From contig JBHJGY010000004.1 in the NCBI GenBank assembly GCA_050331335.1, positions 1-64,000 of the forward strand: DNA of 64,000 nt, written 5' to 3'. Under the pieces are notes generated by a model that did not search any database, was not told the origin of the DNA, and saw only the letters and a program-made list of their open reading frames with translations. Origin of the DNA: Thermohalobaculum sp050331335 (GTDB lineage Bacteria; Pseudomonadota; Alphaproteobacteria; Rhodobacterales; Rhodobacteraceae). Both the position numbers and the translations under genes were made by a program. Positions 15,248 to 24,131 of this stretch are shown in pieces (position 1 is the first letter of the stretch; every line of letters begins with the position of its first letter).

Positions 15248-17145
15248 GCGGCCGGCGGGGATCCCGCCCGCGTCGTCGGCTGCTCGACGCGCTTTGCCGC
15301 AACGAGGAGCAGCGCCAAGGCGGCCGGGGTCATCCCCTCGATCCAGCGCGCCTCGGCCAGACTGCGGGGCCGCCGAGCAATGAGCTTGTCGCGGAGTTCG
15401 GCGGAGAGGCCCGGGAGCGCGGTATAGTCGAGATCCTGCGGCAGCGTCCGGGCCGCCTCGCGGCGCAGCTGGGCCACATCTTCCGCTTGGCGCGCGACAT
15501 AACTTGCATACTGAGCCTCACGAGCAAGCTGGGCAAACTCGGCGGGCGCGATCACGGCGAGTTCGGGCCAGATGTCGATGAGCCGGCTGGGTGTGACCTC
15601 GGGCAGCGCCAGAAGGTCGAGGGCAGTCCGGCGGACCCCGTCCTGGTTGACCGAAAGGCCGCGCTTCGCCGCCTGAGGCGGTGTGAGACTGAGCGCGCGG
15701 GCCTGCGACCGAGCCGCCGCCAACCGCGCCGCTTTAGCCTCAAAGGCCTGACGCCGCGCCGCGCCCACGCAACCGGCGGCGATGCCGAGGGGGGTCAGCC
15801 GCTGGTCCGCATTATCGGCCCTGAGCGACAACCGGAATTCGGCGCGCGAGGTGAACATCCGATAGGGCTCGGTCACGCCGTGGGTGACGAGGTCGTCGAT
15901 CATCACCCCCAAATACCCGTCGGCCCGGCCAAAGGTGACCGGCGCCCGCCCGGCCACCTCCAGCGCCGCGTTCAGGCCCGCAACGAGCCCCTGGGCGGCG
16001 GCTTCCTCATAACCCGTGGTGCCGTTGATCTGACCGGCGAGAAAGAGGCCGGGGAGCTGGGCAAGTGCAAGAGCAGGGGTCAGCGCGCGCGGGTCCACAT
16101 AATCGTATTCGATCGCGTAGCCCGGGCGCAGGATCTCCGCGCGTTCCAGCCCGCGGATCGACCGGACATAAGCCAACTGAACCTCTGGCGGCAGCGATGT
16201 GGAGATACCGTTGGGATAGATCTGGCGGTCGTCGACGCCCTCTGGCTCCAGAAAAATCTGATGCGCGGTCTTTTCGGCAAAGCGCACGACCTTGTCTTCG
16301 ATCGAGGGGCAGTAGCGCGGGCCGACGCCGTCGATCATGCCGCCATACATCGCCGAGCGGGCGAGATTGGCGCGGATGATCTCGTGGGTCATCTCATTGG
16401 TGTGGGTGATGTGGCAGGGAACCTGTGGCGCCTCGGTCCCGGTCGAAAGGAACGAGAAAAGCTCTGGCTCCGGATCGCCGGGCTGCAGTTCGAGGAGATC
16501 CCAGTCGATGGTGGTGCGGTCGAGCCGCGGCGGCGTGCCGGTCTTGAGGCGGCCGATGTCGAGGTCGAATGCACGCAGCCGTGCGGCAAGGCGGTCCGCT
16601 GCCGGATCGCCCCAACGCCCGGCGGCGCGGCGCACGTCCCCGATATGGACGATGCCGCCCAGAAAGGTGCCCGTGGTGAGCACGACCGCACGGGCCGGGA
16701 TTTGCGCCCCATCGGCGAGGACCACCCCGGCGATACGCCCCGCCGCGACCGCAAGATCGACCACCTCGCCCTCGACAATCTCCAGACCAGGGCAGGCCCG
16801 GATCTCCGCCTGCATATGCCGGCGATAAAGGCCCCGATCGCACTGTGCCCGCGGCCCCTGCACCGCTGGCCCCTTGCGTCGATTAAGCAGGCGGAACTGG
16901 ATCCCCGCCCGGTCGGCAACGCGGGACATCACGCCGTCGAGCGCGTCGATCTCCCGGACCAGATGGCCCTTTCCGAGGCCCCCGATCGCGGGGTTGCAAG
17001 ACATCTCCCCGATGCGATCGGCCCGGTGCGTGACCAAGGCGGTTCGCGCGCCGGCACGCGCGGCCGCATGGGCCGCATCGCAGCCTGCATGCCCGCCGCC
17101 GATCACCACCACATCGATCCCGTCCGTTTGTTTCACGTGGAACAC
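15244..17145 (-). CDS. mnmG: tRNA uridine-5-carboxymethylaminomethyl modification enzyme MnmG
   Basis: A 633-residue FAD-dependent enzyme (GidA) that works with MnmE to modify the wobble uridine of some tRNAs. Visible are the FAD motif VIGGGHAGCDAA, ADRIGEMSCNPAIGG, the MnmG block LKTGTPPRLD, and GLFLAGQINGTTGYEEAAAQG. The C-terminal helical domain is complete. The start is taken as GTG at 17145, giving VFHVKQTDGID; a longer frame to 17253 runs back into mnmE. The first codons are part of a parS site. It follows mnmE by 31 bases, and its stop overlaps the rsmG start. Confidence 0.94.
   Translation of the reverse strand: MFHVKQTDGIDVVVIGGGHAGCDAAHAAARAGARTALVTHRADRIGEMSCNPAIGGLGKGHLVREIDALDGVMSRVADRAGIQFRLLNRRKGPAVQGPRAQCDRGLYRRHMQAEIRACPGLEIVEGEVVDLAVAAGRIAGVVLADGAQIPARAVVLTTGTFLGGIVHIGDVRRAAGRWGDPAADRLAARLRAFDLDIGRLKTGTPPRLDRTTIDWDLLELQPGDPEPELFSFLSTGTEAPQVPCHITHTNEMTHEIIRANLARSAMYGGMIDGVGPRYCPSIEDKVVRFAEKTAHQIFLEPEGVDDRQIYPNGISTSLPPEVQLAYVRSIRGLERAEILRPGYAIEYDYVDPRALTPALALAQLPGLFLAGQINGTTGYEEAAAQGLVAGLNAALEVAGRAPVTFGRADGYLGVMIDDLVTHGVTEPYRMFTSRAEFRLSLRADNADQRLTPLGIAAGCVGAARRQAFEAKAARLAAARSQARALSLTPPQAAKRGLSVNQDGVRRTALDLLALPEVTPSRLIDIWPELAVIAPAEFAQLAREAQYASYVARQAEDVAQLRREAARTLPQDLDYTALPGLSAELRDKLIARRPRSLAEARWIEGMTPAALALLLVAAKRVEQPTTRAGSPPAA
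17129..17144. promoter_or_regulatory. parS site at the mnmG start codon
   Basis: TGTTTCACGTGGAACA is a perfect match to the degenerate parS palindrome TGTTNCACGTGNAACA. It covers the first codons of mnmG, where it encodes FHVK. Placement next to mnmG/parAB near the origin is common in bacteria. Confidence 0.85.
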
Positions 17146-17176
17146 CTGTTTCGCCTGTCCAGCCTGCCGAGCCACC

Positions 17177-18478
17177 TCATTTGCCGAGGCAGAAACTCGA
17201 AAATACCTCGCCAAGGACCTCTTCGACCCCGATCCGCCCGACCAATCGCTCAAGCGCCACGATCCCCGTCCGGATGCCTTCAGATATCAGCTCTGCCGGC
17301 TCGGATTCCAGTCCTTCCGCGGCCCGTGCGAGCGCCGATGCCCCCGCCTCCAGGGCCAAGCGCTGCCGCTCGTGGCTGACGAGCCCAATGCCCGCCCGAC
17401 CTTCCAGACGGCGGCCGATTTCAGCGAGAAGCTCCGGGACCCCAGCTCCGGTCCGTGCGGAGACCGCTTGGCCCGGCCCTGGCCCCAGATCCGACTTCGC
17501 GGCCACCCTGAGGTCCCCCGCAGATTCGAGCGCCAAAGCCTCAGGCGGCAACGGCGCATCGGGAGCGGCAAGAAGAAGCCGCAGATCCGCCGCCCGCGCC
17601 CGCGCTTGCGCCCGCGCAATCCCCTCCGCCTCGATCTCGTCGCCCGCCGCCCGGAGACCTGCGGTATCGAGGAAGATCACCGGAAGCCCGGCGAGGTCGT
17701 AGCGAAGTTCGACGACATCCCGCGTCGTTCCCGGCCGCGCCGAGGTGATCGCCGCCTCCCGGCCCGCCAGCGCATTCAGGAGACTCGACTTCCCAGCATT
17801 CGGCGCGCCAAGGATCGCGACCTCCAGCCCGTGCCGGAGCTTCGCCGCCCCATCGGCGACCGCCAGCTCGGCACCGATCTCATCGACCACGCCGGTGAGC
17901 AGCGCGCCGACTTCCGGGCCCACCGCCTCGGGGACCTCCTCATCGGCCCAATCGATTGTCGCCTCCGTCAGTGCGAGCGCGCGCAGCAGCGCCTGTCGCC
18001 AGGCTTCGGCCTTTGCCTTGAGCCCCCCGGAGAAGGCTCGCATCGCCTGCACCCGTTGCGCTTCGGTCTCCGCCGCGATCAGATCGCCCAGCGCCTCCAC
18101 CTCGGCAAGATCCATACGGCCTGCCTCGAAGGCTCTGAGCGTAAACTCCCCCGGCTCTGCGAGGCGCGTGCCTGCAACCGCCCCGACCGCGGCGAGGACC
18201 GCTTGCAACACCGCCCGGCCGCCATGACAGTGGATCTCCGCGACGGCTTCTCCCGTGAAGCTCGCGCCCTCCGGAAACCGAAGCACCAGCGCCTGGTCGA
18301 TTAGCGTTCCATCGGAGCCGCGGATCTCGCGAAGCACGGCGCGGCGCGGTGGCGGAAGGGCGCGTGCCGTGACCGCCGTGAGGACCGCCGCCGAGGCTGG
18401 CCCCGATATCCGAACGATCGCGACCCCGGCGCGGCCGGCCCCGGTCGCGGGCGCGAAGATCGTGTCGCCGCGGGTCAT
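17177..18478 (-). CDS. mnmE: tRNA modification GTPase MnmE
   Basis: A 433-residue G protein (TrmE) that partners MnmG in tRNA wobble-uridine modification. The N-terminal folate-binding part begins DTIFAPATGAGRAGVAIVRISG. The inserted G domain has G1 GAPNAGKSS, ARPGTTRD (G2) and DTAGLR (G3); the usual NKxD reads AAKSDLG. The helical domain ends with the catalytic-cysteine motif FCLGK, a variant of the usual FCIGK. The ATG at 18478 begins MTRGDTIFAP, the normal family start. It heads the mnmE-mnmG-rsmG-parA-parB run and is divergent from the quinone reductase gene. Confidence 0.93.
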   Translation of the reverse strand: MTRGDTIFAPATGAGRAGVAIVRISGPASAAVLTAVTARALPPPRRAVLREIRGSDGTLIDQALVLRFPEGASFTGEAVAEIHCHGGRAVLQAVLAAVGAVAGTRLAEPGEFTLRAFEAGRMDLAEVEALGDLIAAETEAQRVQAMRAFSGGLKAKAEAWRQALLRALALTEATIDWADEEVPEAVGPEVGALLTGVVDEIGAELAVADGAAKLRHGLEVAILGAPNAGKSSLLNALAGREAAITSARPGTTRDVVELRYDLAGLPVIFLDTAGLRAAGDEIEAEGIARAQARARAADLRLLLAAPDAPLPPEALALESAGDLRVAAKSDLGPGPGQAVSARTGAGVPELLAEIGRRLEGRAGIGLVSHERQRLALEAGASALARAAEGLESEPAELISEGIRTGIVALERLVGRIGVEEVLGEVFSSFCLGK

Positions 18479-18573
18479 CGGCAGTTCAGAGGCGGCTTTG
18501 CCAGGCGGCTTGACCGAGCCGGCAGCGGCGGGTCAGCTTGACGCGCGCAACCTCCTGAAAGGACCGCCCACCC

Positions 18574-19572
18574 ATGTCGCTCAAGTCCGAGATCGCCGCC
18601 ATTCGCATCGAGAAAACTGGAGGGCCCGAGGTTCTCAAAGTCGGCCGTTTGCCCGGCCCAATGCCCGGGCCCGGCGAGATCCGCATCCGCCACGCCGCGG
18701 TGGGCGTCAACTTCATCGATACCTATCATCGGTCTGGGCTCTATAAAGTTGCGCTGCCTTCCGGGCTCGGCCTCGAGGCTGCCGGCGAGGTGGATGCCCT
18801 CGGCGAGGGCGTGGAGGAGTGGGCCCTGGGCGACCGGGTCGCCTACTGCACAGGGCCGATCGGCGCCTATGCGCAGGCCCATACCGTGAAGGCCGATCGC
18901 GCGGTCCGACTGCCAAAGGGGATCGACTTCGACACTGCCGCCGCCAGCCTTCTGAAGGGGCTCACGGTACAATACCTCATCCGTCAGATCCGCCGGGTCG
19001 CGGAAGGTGAGACCGTCCTCTTCCATGCCGGAGCAGGCGGTGTCGGTCAAATCGCCATCCAATGGCTCAAATCCCTGCGCGCACGGGTTATTGCGACGGC
19101 CGGCGGCGCCGAGAAATGCGAGATGTGCCTGAAGCTCGGCGCCGATACGGTGATCGATTACCGGACTGACGGCGTCGCCGCCATCGCCCCGAAAGTGCGC
19201 GAGGTGACCGAGGGCGCGGGCGTTCCCGTCGTCTATGACGGGGTGGGCAAAGACACCTTCCCGGCCTCCTTGGCCAGCCTCGCTCCGCGCGGCCTGCTCG
19301 TGAGCTTCGGAAACGCCTCTGGCCCGGTCACCGGCGTCGATCTCGGCGTGCTTGCCCAGCATGGCTCGCTCTTTGTCACCCGCCCGACGCTTGCGCATTA
19401 CGTGGCCACCAAAGAGGAGCTGCAGCGCGCCGCGGACGACTTCTTCGCCACCCTCGTCTCAGGCAAAGTGACGGTTACAGCTCCCCAAATCCTGCCGCTC
19501 GCAGAGGCCGCCCAGGCGCACCGGCTGCTCGAAGGCCGCGCCACCACCGGGTCTTTGGTCCTGCGCCCTTGA
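18574..19572 (+). CDS. Zinc-free quinone oxidoreductase (QOR family)
   Basis: A 332-residue medium-chain dehydrogenase/reductase of the NADPH:quinone reductase type. The N-terminal catalytic part has VGVNFIDTYHRSGLY and LGLEAAGEV. The cofactor fold has HAGAGGVGQIAIQWLK; the start VIDYRTD and VYDGVGKDTF follow. No zinc-ligand cysteines typical of alcohol dehydrogenases are present. AACCTCCTGAAAGGA precedes the start at a reasonable distance. It stands alone, divergent from mnmE and convergent with the M3 peptidase gene. Confidence 0.87.
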   Translation: MSLKSEIAAIRIEKTGGPEVLKVGRLPGPMPGPGEIRIRHAAVGVNFIDTYHRSGLYKVALPSGLGLEAAGEVDALGEGVEEWALGDRVAYCTGPIGAYAQAHTVKADRAVRLPKGIDFDTAAASLLKGLTVQYLIRQIRRVAEGETVLFHAGAGGVGQIAIQWLKSLRARVIATAGGAEKCEMCLKLGADTVIDYRTDGVAAIAPKVREVTEGAGVPVVYDGVGKDTFPASLASLAPRGLLVSFGNASGPVTGVDLGVLAQHGSLFVTRPTLAHYVATKEELQRAADDFFATLVSGKVTVTAPQILPLAEAAQAHRLLEGRATTGSLVLRP

Positions 19573-19599
19573 CTACGATGCACGCCGAGCCGGGGGGCC

Positions 19600-21630
19600 T
19601 CACGCCACATTTGCCGGCTCGGTAAGCCCGCGCCCCTCGAGCAGCGCGTCGGGGCCGGGCATGCGTCCACGGAAAGCGATATAGGCTGCGTCCGGTTCCT
19701 CGCGCCCGCCTGCCGACAGCACATGGGTTTCCAGCTTGGCGGCCGTGGTGCGGTCGAACAGATCTCCCGCCTCCTCGAAGGCGCGAAACGCATCCGCATC
19801 CATAACCTCCGACCACATATAGCTGTAGTAGCCCGCTGCGTAGCCGCTCCCGGCGAAGACATGCAAGAAATGCGGCGGCCGGTGGCGCATCGCGATCTCT
19901 CCGGGCATGCCGATCTCTGCCAGCACCGCCGCTTCGAACGCCCTGGGGTCAGCCGCAGCCGCGTCCGCCCGCAAGCCGTGCATCTCCAGATCGACAAGGG
20001 CCGAGGCCAGATACTCGACTGTCTGGAAACCTTGGCCGAAGGTTTCCGCCGCCTTGATCTTCTCGACCAGAGCCATCGGCATCGGTTCACCTGTCTCAAC
20101 ATGACGGGCATGGGTCTCGAGGATCTCTGGCACCGAAAGCCAGTGCTCGTAGAGCTGCGACGGCAGTTCGACGAAATCCCGCGCCACAGCTGTGCCAGCG
20201 ATCGACGGGTAGGTAACGTCAGAGAGCAGCCCGTGCAACGCATGGCCGAACTCATGAAACAACGTCCGGGCGTCGTCGAAGGACAACAGCGTCGGCGCCC
20301 CCTTCGCGAAGTTGCAGGTGTTGAAGATGATCGGCCGGTACGGCTCCTTGAGCTTCTGTTGGCGCCGCAGCGCGCTCGCCCAGGCGCCGGAGCGTTTGGA
20401 GGGTCGCGCGTGATAGTCCCCGACGAAAAGACCGATATGCTTGCCGTCGCGAGTGACCTCCCAAGCGCGGGCGTCCGGGTTGTGGAGCGCGAGCCCCTCG
20501 ACCTCACGGAAGGACAACCCGAAAAGCCGACCAGCGACGTCGAAAGCCGCAGAAATAACGTTCTGCAAGGCGAGATAGGGCTTGGTCTCGGCCTCCTCCA
20601 GATCGTGCAGGCGCTTGCGCTCCTTCTCCGCAAGCCACCGCCAGTCCCAGGGTGCGATGGGTCCGTTCAGGCCAAGCTCCGTGGCGCGCTCCGACAATGC
20701 CGCCCGCTCCGCCCCGGCCTTGGCTTGAGCGGCGCGCCAGACCCGCATCAGGAGCTTTCGCACGGCGTCGGGCGTCTTCGCCATTTCATCCGAGAGGCGG
20801 AACGCTGCGAATGTCTCAAACCCCAAAAGCCGCGCCCGCTCTGCGCGCAGGCTGAGCGTCTCGCCGATAATGTCCCAGGTTCCCTCGGCACCTGCCGCAT
20901 CGCAGCGCCCGGTCCAGCCGCGCCACGCCGCCTCCCGCAAGTCGCGCCGGTCCGAGTAGGTAAGAAACGGTTCGACCAAGGAGCGGGAGAGCGTGATCAC
21001 AGGGCCGGCGAAGCCCCGCGCCTGCCCCTCCGCCTCAGCCGTCTGGATCAGGCTGTCCGGCAAGCCGGCGGTCTCCGTCGGCCCGAGTTCAAGCGCCCAG
21101 ACCTGTTCGGATTTGAGCACCGCCTGAGCGAAGGCCGTGCCGAGTTCCGCAAGCCGGGTCTGGATCTCCTCCATCCGACCCCGTGCCGCCGCGTCGAGAT
21201 CGGCGCCCGCCCGGACGAAGCGCCGACGCAGCAGCTCCGTCACCCGCGCCTCTTCGGGCGGCAAAGCATCGGCCCGCTCGACAACCGCCTTGACCCGCCG
21301 CCAAAGCGGCAGATCCGTCAGGATCGCCTGGCCATGGGCTGCAAGCTTAGGGCTGATCTGCCGTTCGATAGCCTGCAGCTCGGGCGTCGTGTCCGATGCG
21401 GCGAGGGTGAAGAACACCGCGGCCACCCGGTCCAGCGCGGCACCGGCGCGCTCGAGGGCCGCCACCGTGTTCGCAAAGCTCGGCTCCTCGGCAGCATTGG
21501 CAATCTGGGCAACCTCAGATTTGTGCGCGGCAAGGGCTTGTTCGAAGGCGGGCATGAAGGCCTCGGCGCGGATCCCGGCAAAGTCCGGCAGGCCGAAAGG
21601 GCCAGTCCAGTCATCAGTTAAAAGGCTCAT
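19600..21630 (-). CDS. M3 family oligopeptidase (OpdA/Dcp type)
   Basis: A 676-residue zinc peptidase. The active-site motif HEFGH is at residues 459-463, in TLFHEFGHALHGLLSD, with the downstream FVELPSQLYEHW supplying the third ligand region. GSGYAAGYYSYMWSEV near the C-terminus is a strong family signature (substrate-binding Gly/Tyr loop). Such enzymes degrade short peptides in the cytoplasm. The start at 21630 overlaps the stop of the glutathione S-transferase gene as ATGA; a longer frame to 21960 is rejected. I cannot tell oligopeptidase A from peptidyl-dipeptidase Dcp by eye. Confidence 0.9.
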   Translation of the reverse strand: MSLLTDDWTGPFGLPDFAGIRAEAFMPAFEQALAAHKSEVAQIANAAEEPSFANTVAALERAGAALDRVAAVFFTLAASDTTPELQAIERQISPKLAAHGQAILTDLPLWRRVKAVVERADALPPEEARVTELLRRRFVRAGADLDAAARGRMEEIQTRLAELGTAFAQAVLKSEQVWALELGPTETAGLPDSLIQTAEAEGQARGFAGPVITLSRSLVEPFLTYSDRRDLREAAWRGWTGRCDAAGAEGTWDIIGETLSLRAERARLLGFETFAAFRLSDEMAKTPDAVRKLLMRVWRAAQAKAGAERAALSERATELGLNGPIAPWDWRWLAEKERKRLHDLEEAETKPYLALQNVISAAFDVAGRLFGLSFREVEGLALHNPDARAWEVTRDGKHIGLFVGDYHARPSKRSGAWASALRRQQKLKEPYRPIIFNTCNFAKGAPTLLSFDDARTLFHEFGHALHGLLSDVTYPSIAGTAVARDFVELPSQLYEHWLSVPEILETHARHVETGEPMPMALVEKIKAAETFGQGFQTVEYLASALVDLEMHGLRADAAAADPRAFEAAVLAEIGMPGEIAMRHRPPHFLHVFAGSGYAAGYYSYMWSEVMDADAFRAFEEAGDLFDRTTAAKLETHVLSAGGREEPDAAYIAFRGRMPGPDALLEGRGLTEPANVA

Positions 21631-22259
21631 GCTCGTTCCTCCATGATGCCGGGCCGCGCCGCCATCCGATCGAGCCAGGCGGTTAGCGCCGGCACATCCT
21701 CCGGCAGCGGATGCCGCAGGATGCGCCGAAAGTCCACGGCCACGAAGGCGGTGATGTCGGCGATGCTCACGCGATCCGCGGCGATCCAATCCCGCCCGAC
21801 CAACTGGTTGTCGAGCGCGCGCAGATGGTCGTCGATGCGGGCGCGGTTCAACTCGCCCCAGGCCCCAATCTGGGTCTCCAGCGCGGCCATCTTCGGGTTT
21901 GTGTGGCGGAAGGCGGCGACGACCGACCTGAACAACCCGTGCTCGATCCGTCGCTCCCACATTTCGATTTCCGCCGTCTCCAACGCATCACGGCCCATCA
22001 GATTGGGCTCAGGATGCAGCGCTTCGAGATAGCGGCAAATCGCGATCGTCTCCGTCAGCACGGTCCCATCCGATAGCGCCACCGCGGGCACTGTTGGCCA
22101 GCCCACCACGCCGAGAAAGTCCGGCGCCTTATGCGCCCCGGTCATCAGATCAATCTGAACCGCAGGGATCTCGAGCCCCTTCTCGGCCAAAAACAACGCC
22201 AGCCGCCGCGGATTGGGGGCGCGTCGCTGGTCGTACAGGCGGATAGGCTGCGGCAGCAT
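21627..22259 (-). CDS. Glutathione S-transferase family protein
   Basis: A 210-residue protein with a thioredoxin-like N-terminal domain (IRLYDQRRAPNPRRLALFLA, and GWPTVPAVALSDGTVLTETIAI with the cis-proline and the glutathione gamma-glutamyl contact) and a helical C-terminal domain (ADRVSIADITAFVAVDF). Substrate is unknown. The ATG at 22259 has AGGGGAG 9 bases ahead; the upstream ATG at 22286 does not. It is co-oriented and coupled with the peptidase gene. Confidence 0.85.
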   Translation of the reverse strand: MLPQPIRLYDQRRAPNPRRLALFLAEKGLEIPAVQIDLMTGAHKAPDFLGVVGWPTVPAVALSDGTVLTETIAICRYLEALHPEPNLMGRDALETAEIEMWERRIEHGLFRSVVAAFRHTNPKMAALETQIGAWGELNRARIDDHLRALDNQLVGRDWIAADRVSIADITAFVAVDFRRILRHPLPEDVPALTAWLDRMAARPGIMEERA

Positions 22260-22393
22260 CGGCAAAAACTCCCCTGGTCCGGCCATAGCCTAGGACGCGT
22301 CGGGCGCGCCGCCAAGATGCTCCGCACCCCAGACCCAACAACGCACACCAGATCCGATCAAGGCCCAAAGAAGGCCCCAACGAGGACAGCCCG

Positions 22394-22846
22394 ATGCCGC
22401 TCACCCCCATGCTCCGAGATTTCGCCCTGTGCTATCTCTTTTCGGTTGCCGCAGCCGCAGGGCTGGTCATCGGGATCGCCGCGATCGGCGGGCCCCAGAC
22501 GGGCAGCGGGATCGCCGTCGCGCCTTGGCTCGCGGCGCTTTGGTTCGCCGGCTACCGACAGGGCATGCGGGCCGGTGACGTACCGGCTGGCCACGATGCC
22601 TGGCGCGTCGCCGGCGCCCTGCTGGCCTTGCTCCTGGGGCTCAATGTCCTCATCGCCGCCGGGATGATCGCCCTTGATCCGGCGACGGCCGCCGCCACGC
22701 TTGCCCCGCTCGACCAGGCGGCGGACTCCAGCCTCATCGCTGTCTTGGCCATCCTTGTGGCGAGCTGCCTCGGTCTGCTCTTACTCGTGCACCGCTATGT
22801 GATCCCGCTGGCCGCGCGCGCCGGCACCCCGCCGCGCGAGATCTGA
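22394..22846 (+). CDS. Small integral membrane protein, unknown
   Basis: A 150-residue protein with four predicted membrane segments (about residues 8-30, 38-55, 70-95 and 110-135). It resembles the loosely defined ABZJ_00895-type four-helix inner-membrane proteins in size and layout, but I base that only on overall pattern. GAGGAC precedes the ATG. It is divergent from the glutathione S-transferase gene and is followed by pyrB after 81 bases. Confidence 0.65.
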   Translation: MPLTPMLRDFALCYLFSVAAAAGLVIGIAAIGGPQTGSGIAVAPWLAALWFAGYRQGMRAGDVPAGHDAWRVAGALLALLLGLNVLIAAGMIALDPATAAATLAPLDQAADSSLIAVLAILVASCLGLLLLVHRYVIPLAARAGTPPREI

Positions 22847-22927
22847 CACGTCGCCCCGCGACACGAAGGCCATCGCTTGCCCCACGCCGATCCGTCCCGT
22901 ATAGCCTCGTGGCGGCAGGGGGCAGGC

Positions 22928-23860
22928 ATGATCGCGCATCGGCATCTTCTCGGGATCGAGCATCTGTCGGCGGCGGAGATCCGCACCATCCTTGATCTTT
23001 CAGAGGACTATGTCGCCCTCAACCGCCGGCGCGAGAAACATGCCGAGCGCCTGCGGGGCCTCACCCAGATCAACCTCTTCTTCGAGGCTTCCACCCGAAC
23101 CCAGGCTTCTTTCGAACTCGCCGGCAAGCGCCTTGGGGCAGATGTGATGTCGATGGCTGTCCAGGCCTCGTCGATGCGCAAGGGCGAGACCCTGATCGAC
23201 ACGGCGGTGACGCTCAACGCCATGCACCCCGATCTGCTGGTGGTCCGCCATGGTCAATCCGGCGCCGTCGCGCTTCTGGCGCAAAAGGTGAATTGCGCCG
23301 TGGTGAATGCGGGCGACGGACGCCATGAGCACCCCACCCAGGCGTTGCTCGATGCGCTGACCATCCGCCGCCGGCTGGGGAAGCTGCAGCGGTTGACCGT
23401 TGCGATCTGCGGCGACATCGCGAATTCCCGCGTCGCGCGGTCCAACATCCTGTGTCTGAACGCGCTGGAGAATCGGGTTCGGGTGATCGCGCCGCCGACG
23501 TTGTTGCCGTCTGGGATCGAGCGCTTCGGCGTCGAGGTCTTCACCGAGATGGACGCGGGGCTCGCGGGCTGCGACGTCGTGATGATGCTGCGCATCCAGA
23601 ACGAGCGGCTCGACGGGGCCGCGGTGCCGTCGCGGCGGGAGTACTTCCATCGCTACGGGCTCACAGCCGAGAAGCTGGCCCTGGCCAAGCCCGATGCGAT
23701 CGTCATGCATCCGGGTCCGATGAACCGCGGCGTCGAGATCGACCCGAATGTCGCCGACGACATCAACCGCTCGGTGATCCAGGAGCAGGTAGAGATGGGC
23801 GTGGCTGTGCGCATGGCCGTGCTCGACCTCCTGGCCCGCAATCTGGAAACGGCGGCATGA
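22928..23860 (+). CDS. pyrB: Aspartate carbamoyltransferase catalytic subunit
   Basis: A 310-residue enzyme that makes carbamoyl aspartate in pyrimidine synthesis. The carbamoyl-phosphate loop is STRTQASFE (STRT at residues 55-58), then MRKGETLIDT, the HEHPTQALLD motif and the late MHPGPMNRGVEI. The start at 22928 is chosen because it gives the family N-terminus LLGIEHLS; the frame runs open to 22877. No pyrI was seen. A dihydroorotase homologue follows after a 264-base gap that holds a parS site and a short frame. Confidence 0.93.
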   Translation: MIAHRHLLGIEHLSAAEIRTILDLSEDYVALNRRREKHAERLRGLTQINLFFEASTRTQASFELAGKRLGADVMSMAVQASSMRKGETLIDTAVTLNAMHPDLLVVRHGQSGAVALLAQKVNCAVVNAGDGRHEHPTQALLDALTIRRRLGKLQRLTVAICGDIANSRVARSNILCLNALENRVRVIAPPTLLPSGIERFGVEVFTEMDAGLAGCDVVMMLRIQNERLDGAAVPSRREYFHRYGLTAEKLALAKPDAIVMHPGPMNRGVEIDPNVADDINRSVIQEQVEMGVAVRMAVLDLLARNLETAA

Positions 23861-23889
23861 CCAGACCACCGCACGCGCAACCCTGCAGA

Positions 23890-23905
23890 TGTTTCACGTG
23901 GAACA
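23890..23905. promoter_or_regulatory. parS site downstream of pyrB
   Basis: TGTTTCACGTGGAACA, identical to the mnmG-start site and a perfect palindromic match to parS (TGTTNCACGTGNAACA). It is 29 bases after the pyrB stop, about 9-10 kb from parAB. Confidence 0.85.
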
Positions 23906-23909
23906 CGGC

Positions 23910-24131
23910 ATGACCGCACCCCGGTCCTCGCATGACCACGACCGTGGCCGGCCCGCCCTCGGGGGCGCGCGCGGGCTCGCCGTTCTCGCCATCGACCGCG
24001 TCACGGACCGGTTTCAGCGCCGCCGCCTCGTTCGCCGCCGCTTTGCTCTGGCCGACCGCTGGCTCTGGCGCCGCGACACCGCCGCCCTTGCCGCCTGCGG
24101 CGCGAAGCTTCGCCGGAGCCCCCCGTGCTGA
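23910..24131 (+). CDS. Short arginine-rich frame between pyrB and the pyrC homologue
   Basis: A 73-codon frame from ATG 23910 whose stop overlaps the GTG start of the next gene by 7 bases. The third codon positions are strongly G/C, like neighbouring genes, and an overlap with the next start is typical of operons here. The product is rich in Arg and Ala, with an aromatic patch, ALADRWLWRRD, and no recognisable domain. An alternative start at 23889 would add seven residues read through the parS site. It may be a small real protein or simply leader sequence. Confidence 0.35.
   Translation: MTAPRSSHDHDRGRPALGGARGLAVLAIDRVTDRFQRRRLVRRRFALADRWLWRRDTAALAACGAKLRRSPPC

Noticed and set aside
15208..17379. 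723-codon plus-strand frame opposite mnmG
   Set aside because: Arginine/proline-rich translation without motifs, fully opposite a clear MnmG. It is a GC-rich shadow frame.
19723..21621. 632-codon plus-strand frame opposite the M3 peptidase
   Set aside because: The minus strand encodes an unambiguous HEFGH peptidase; the plus frame has no domain signature.
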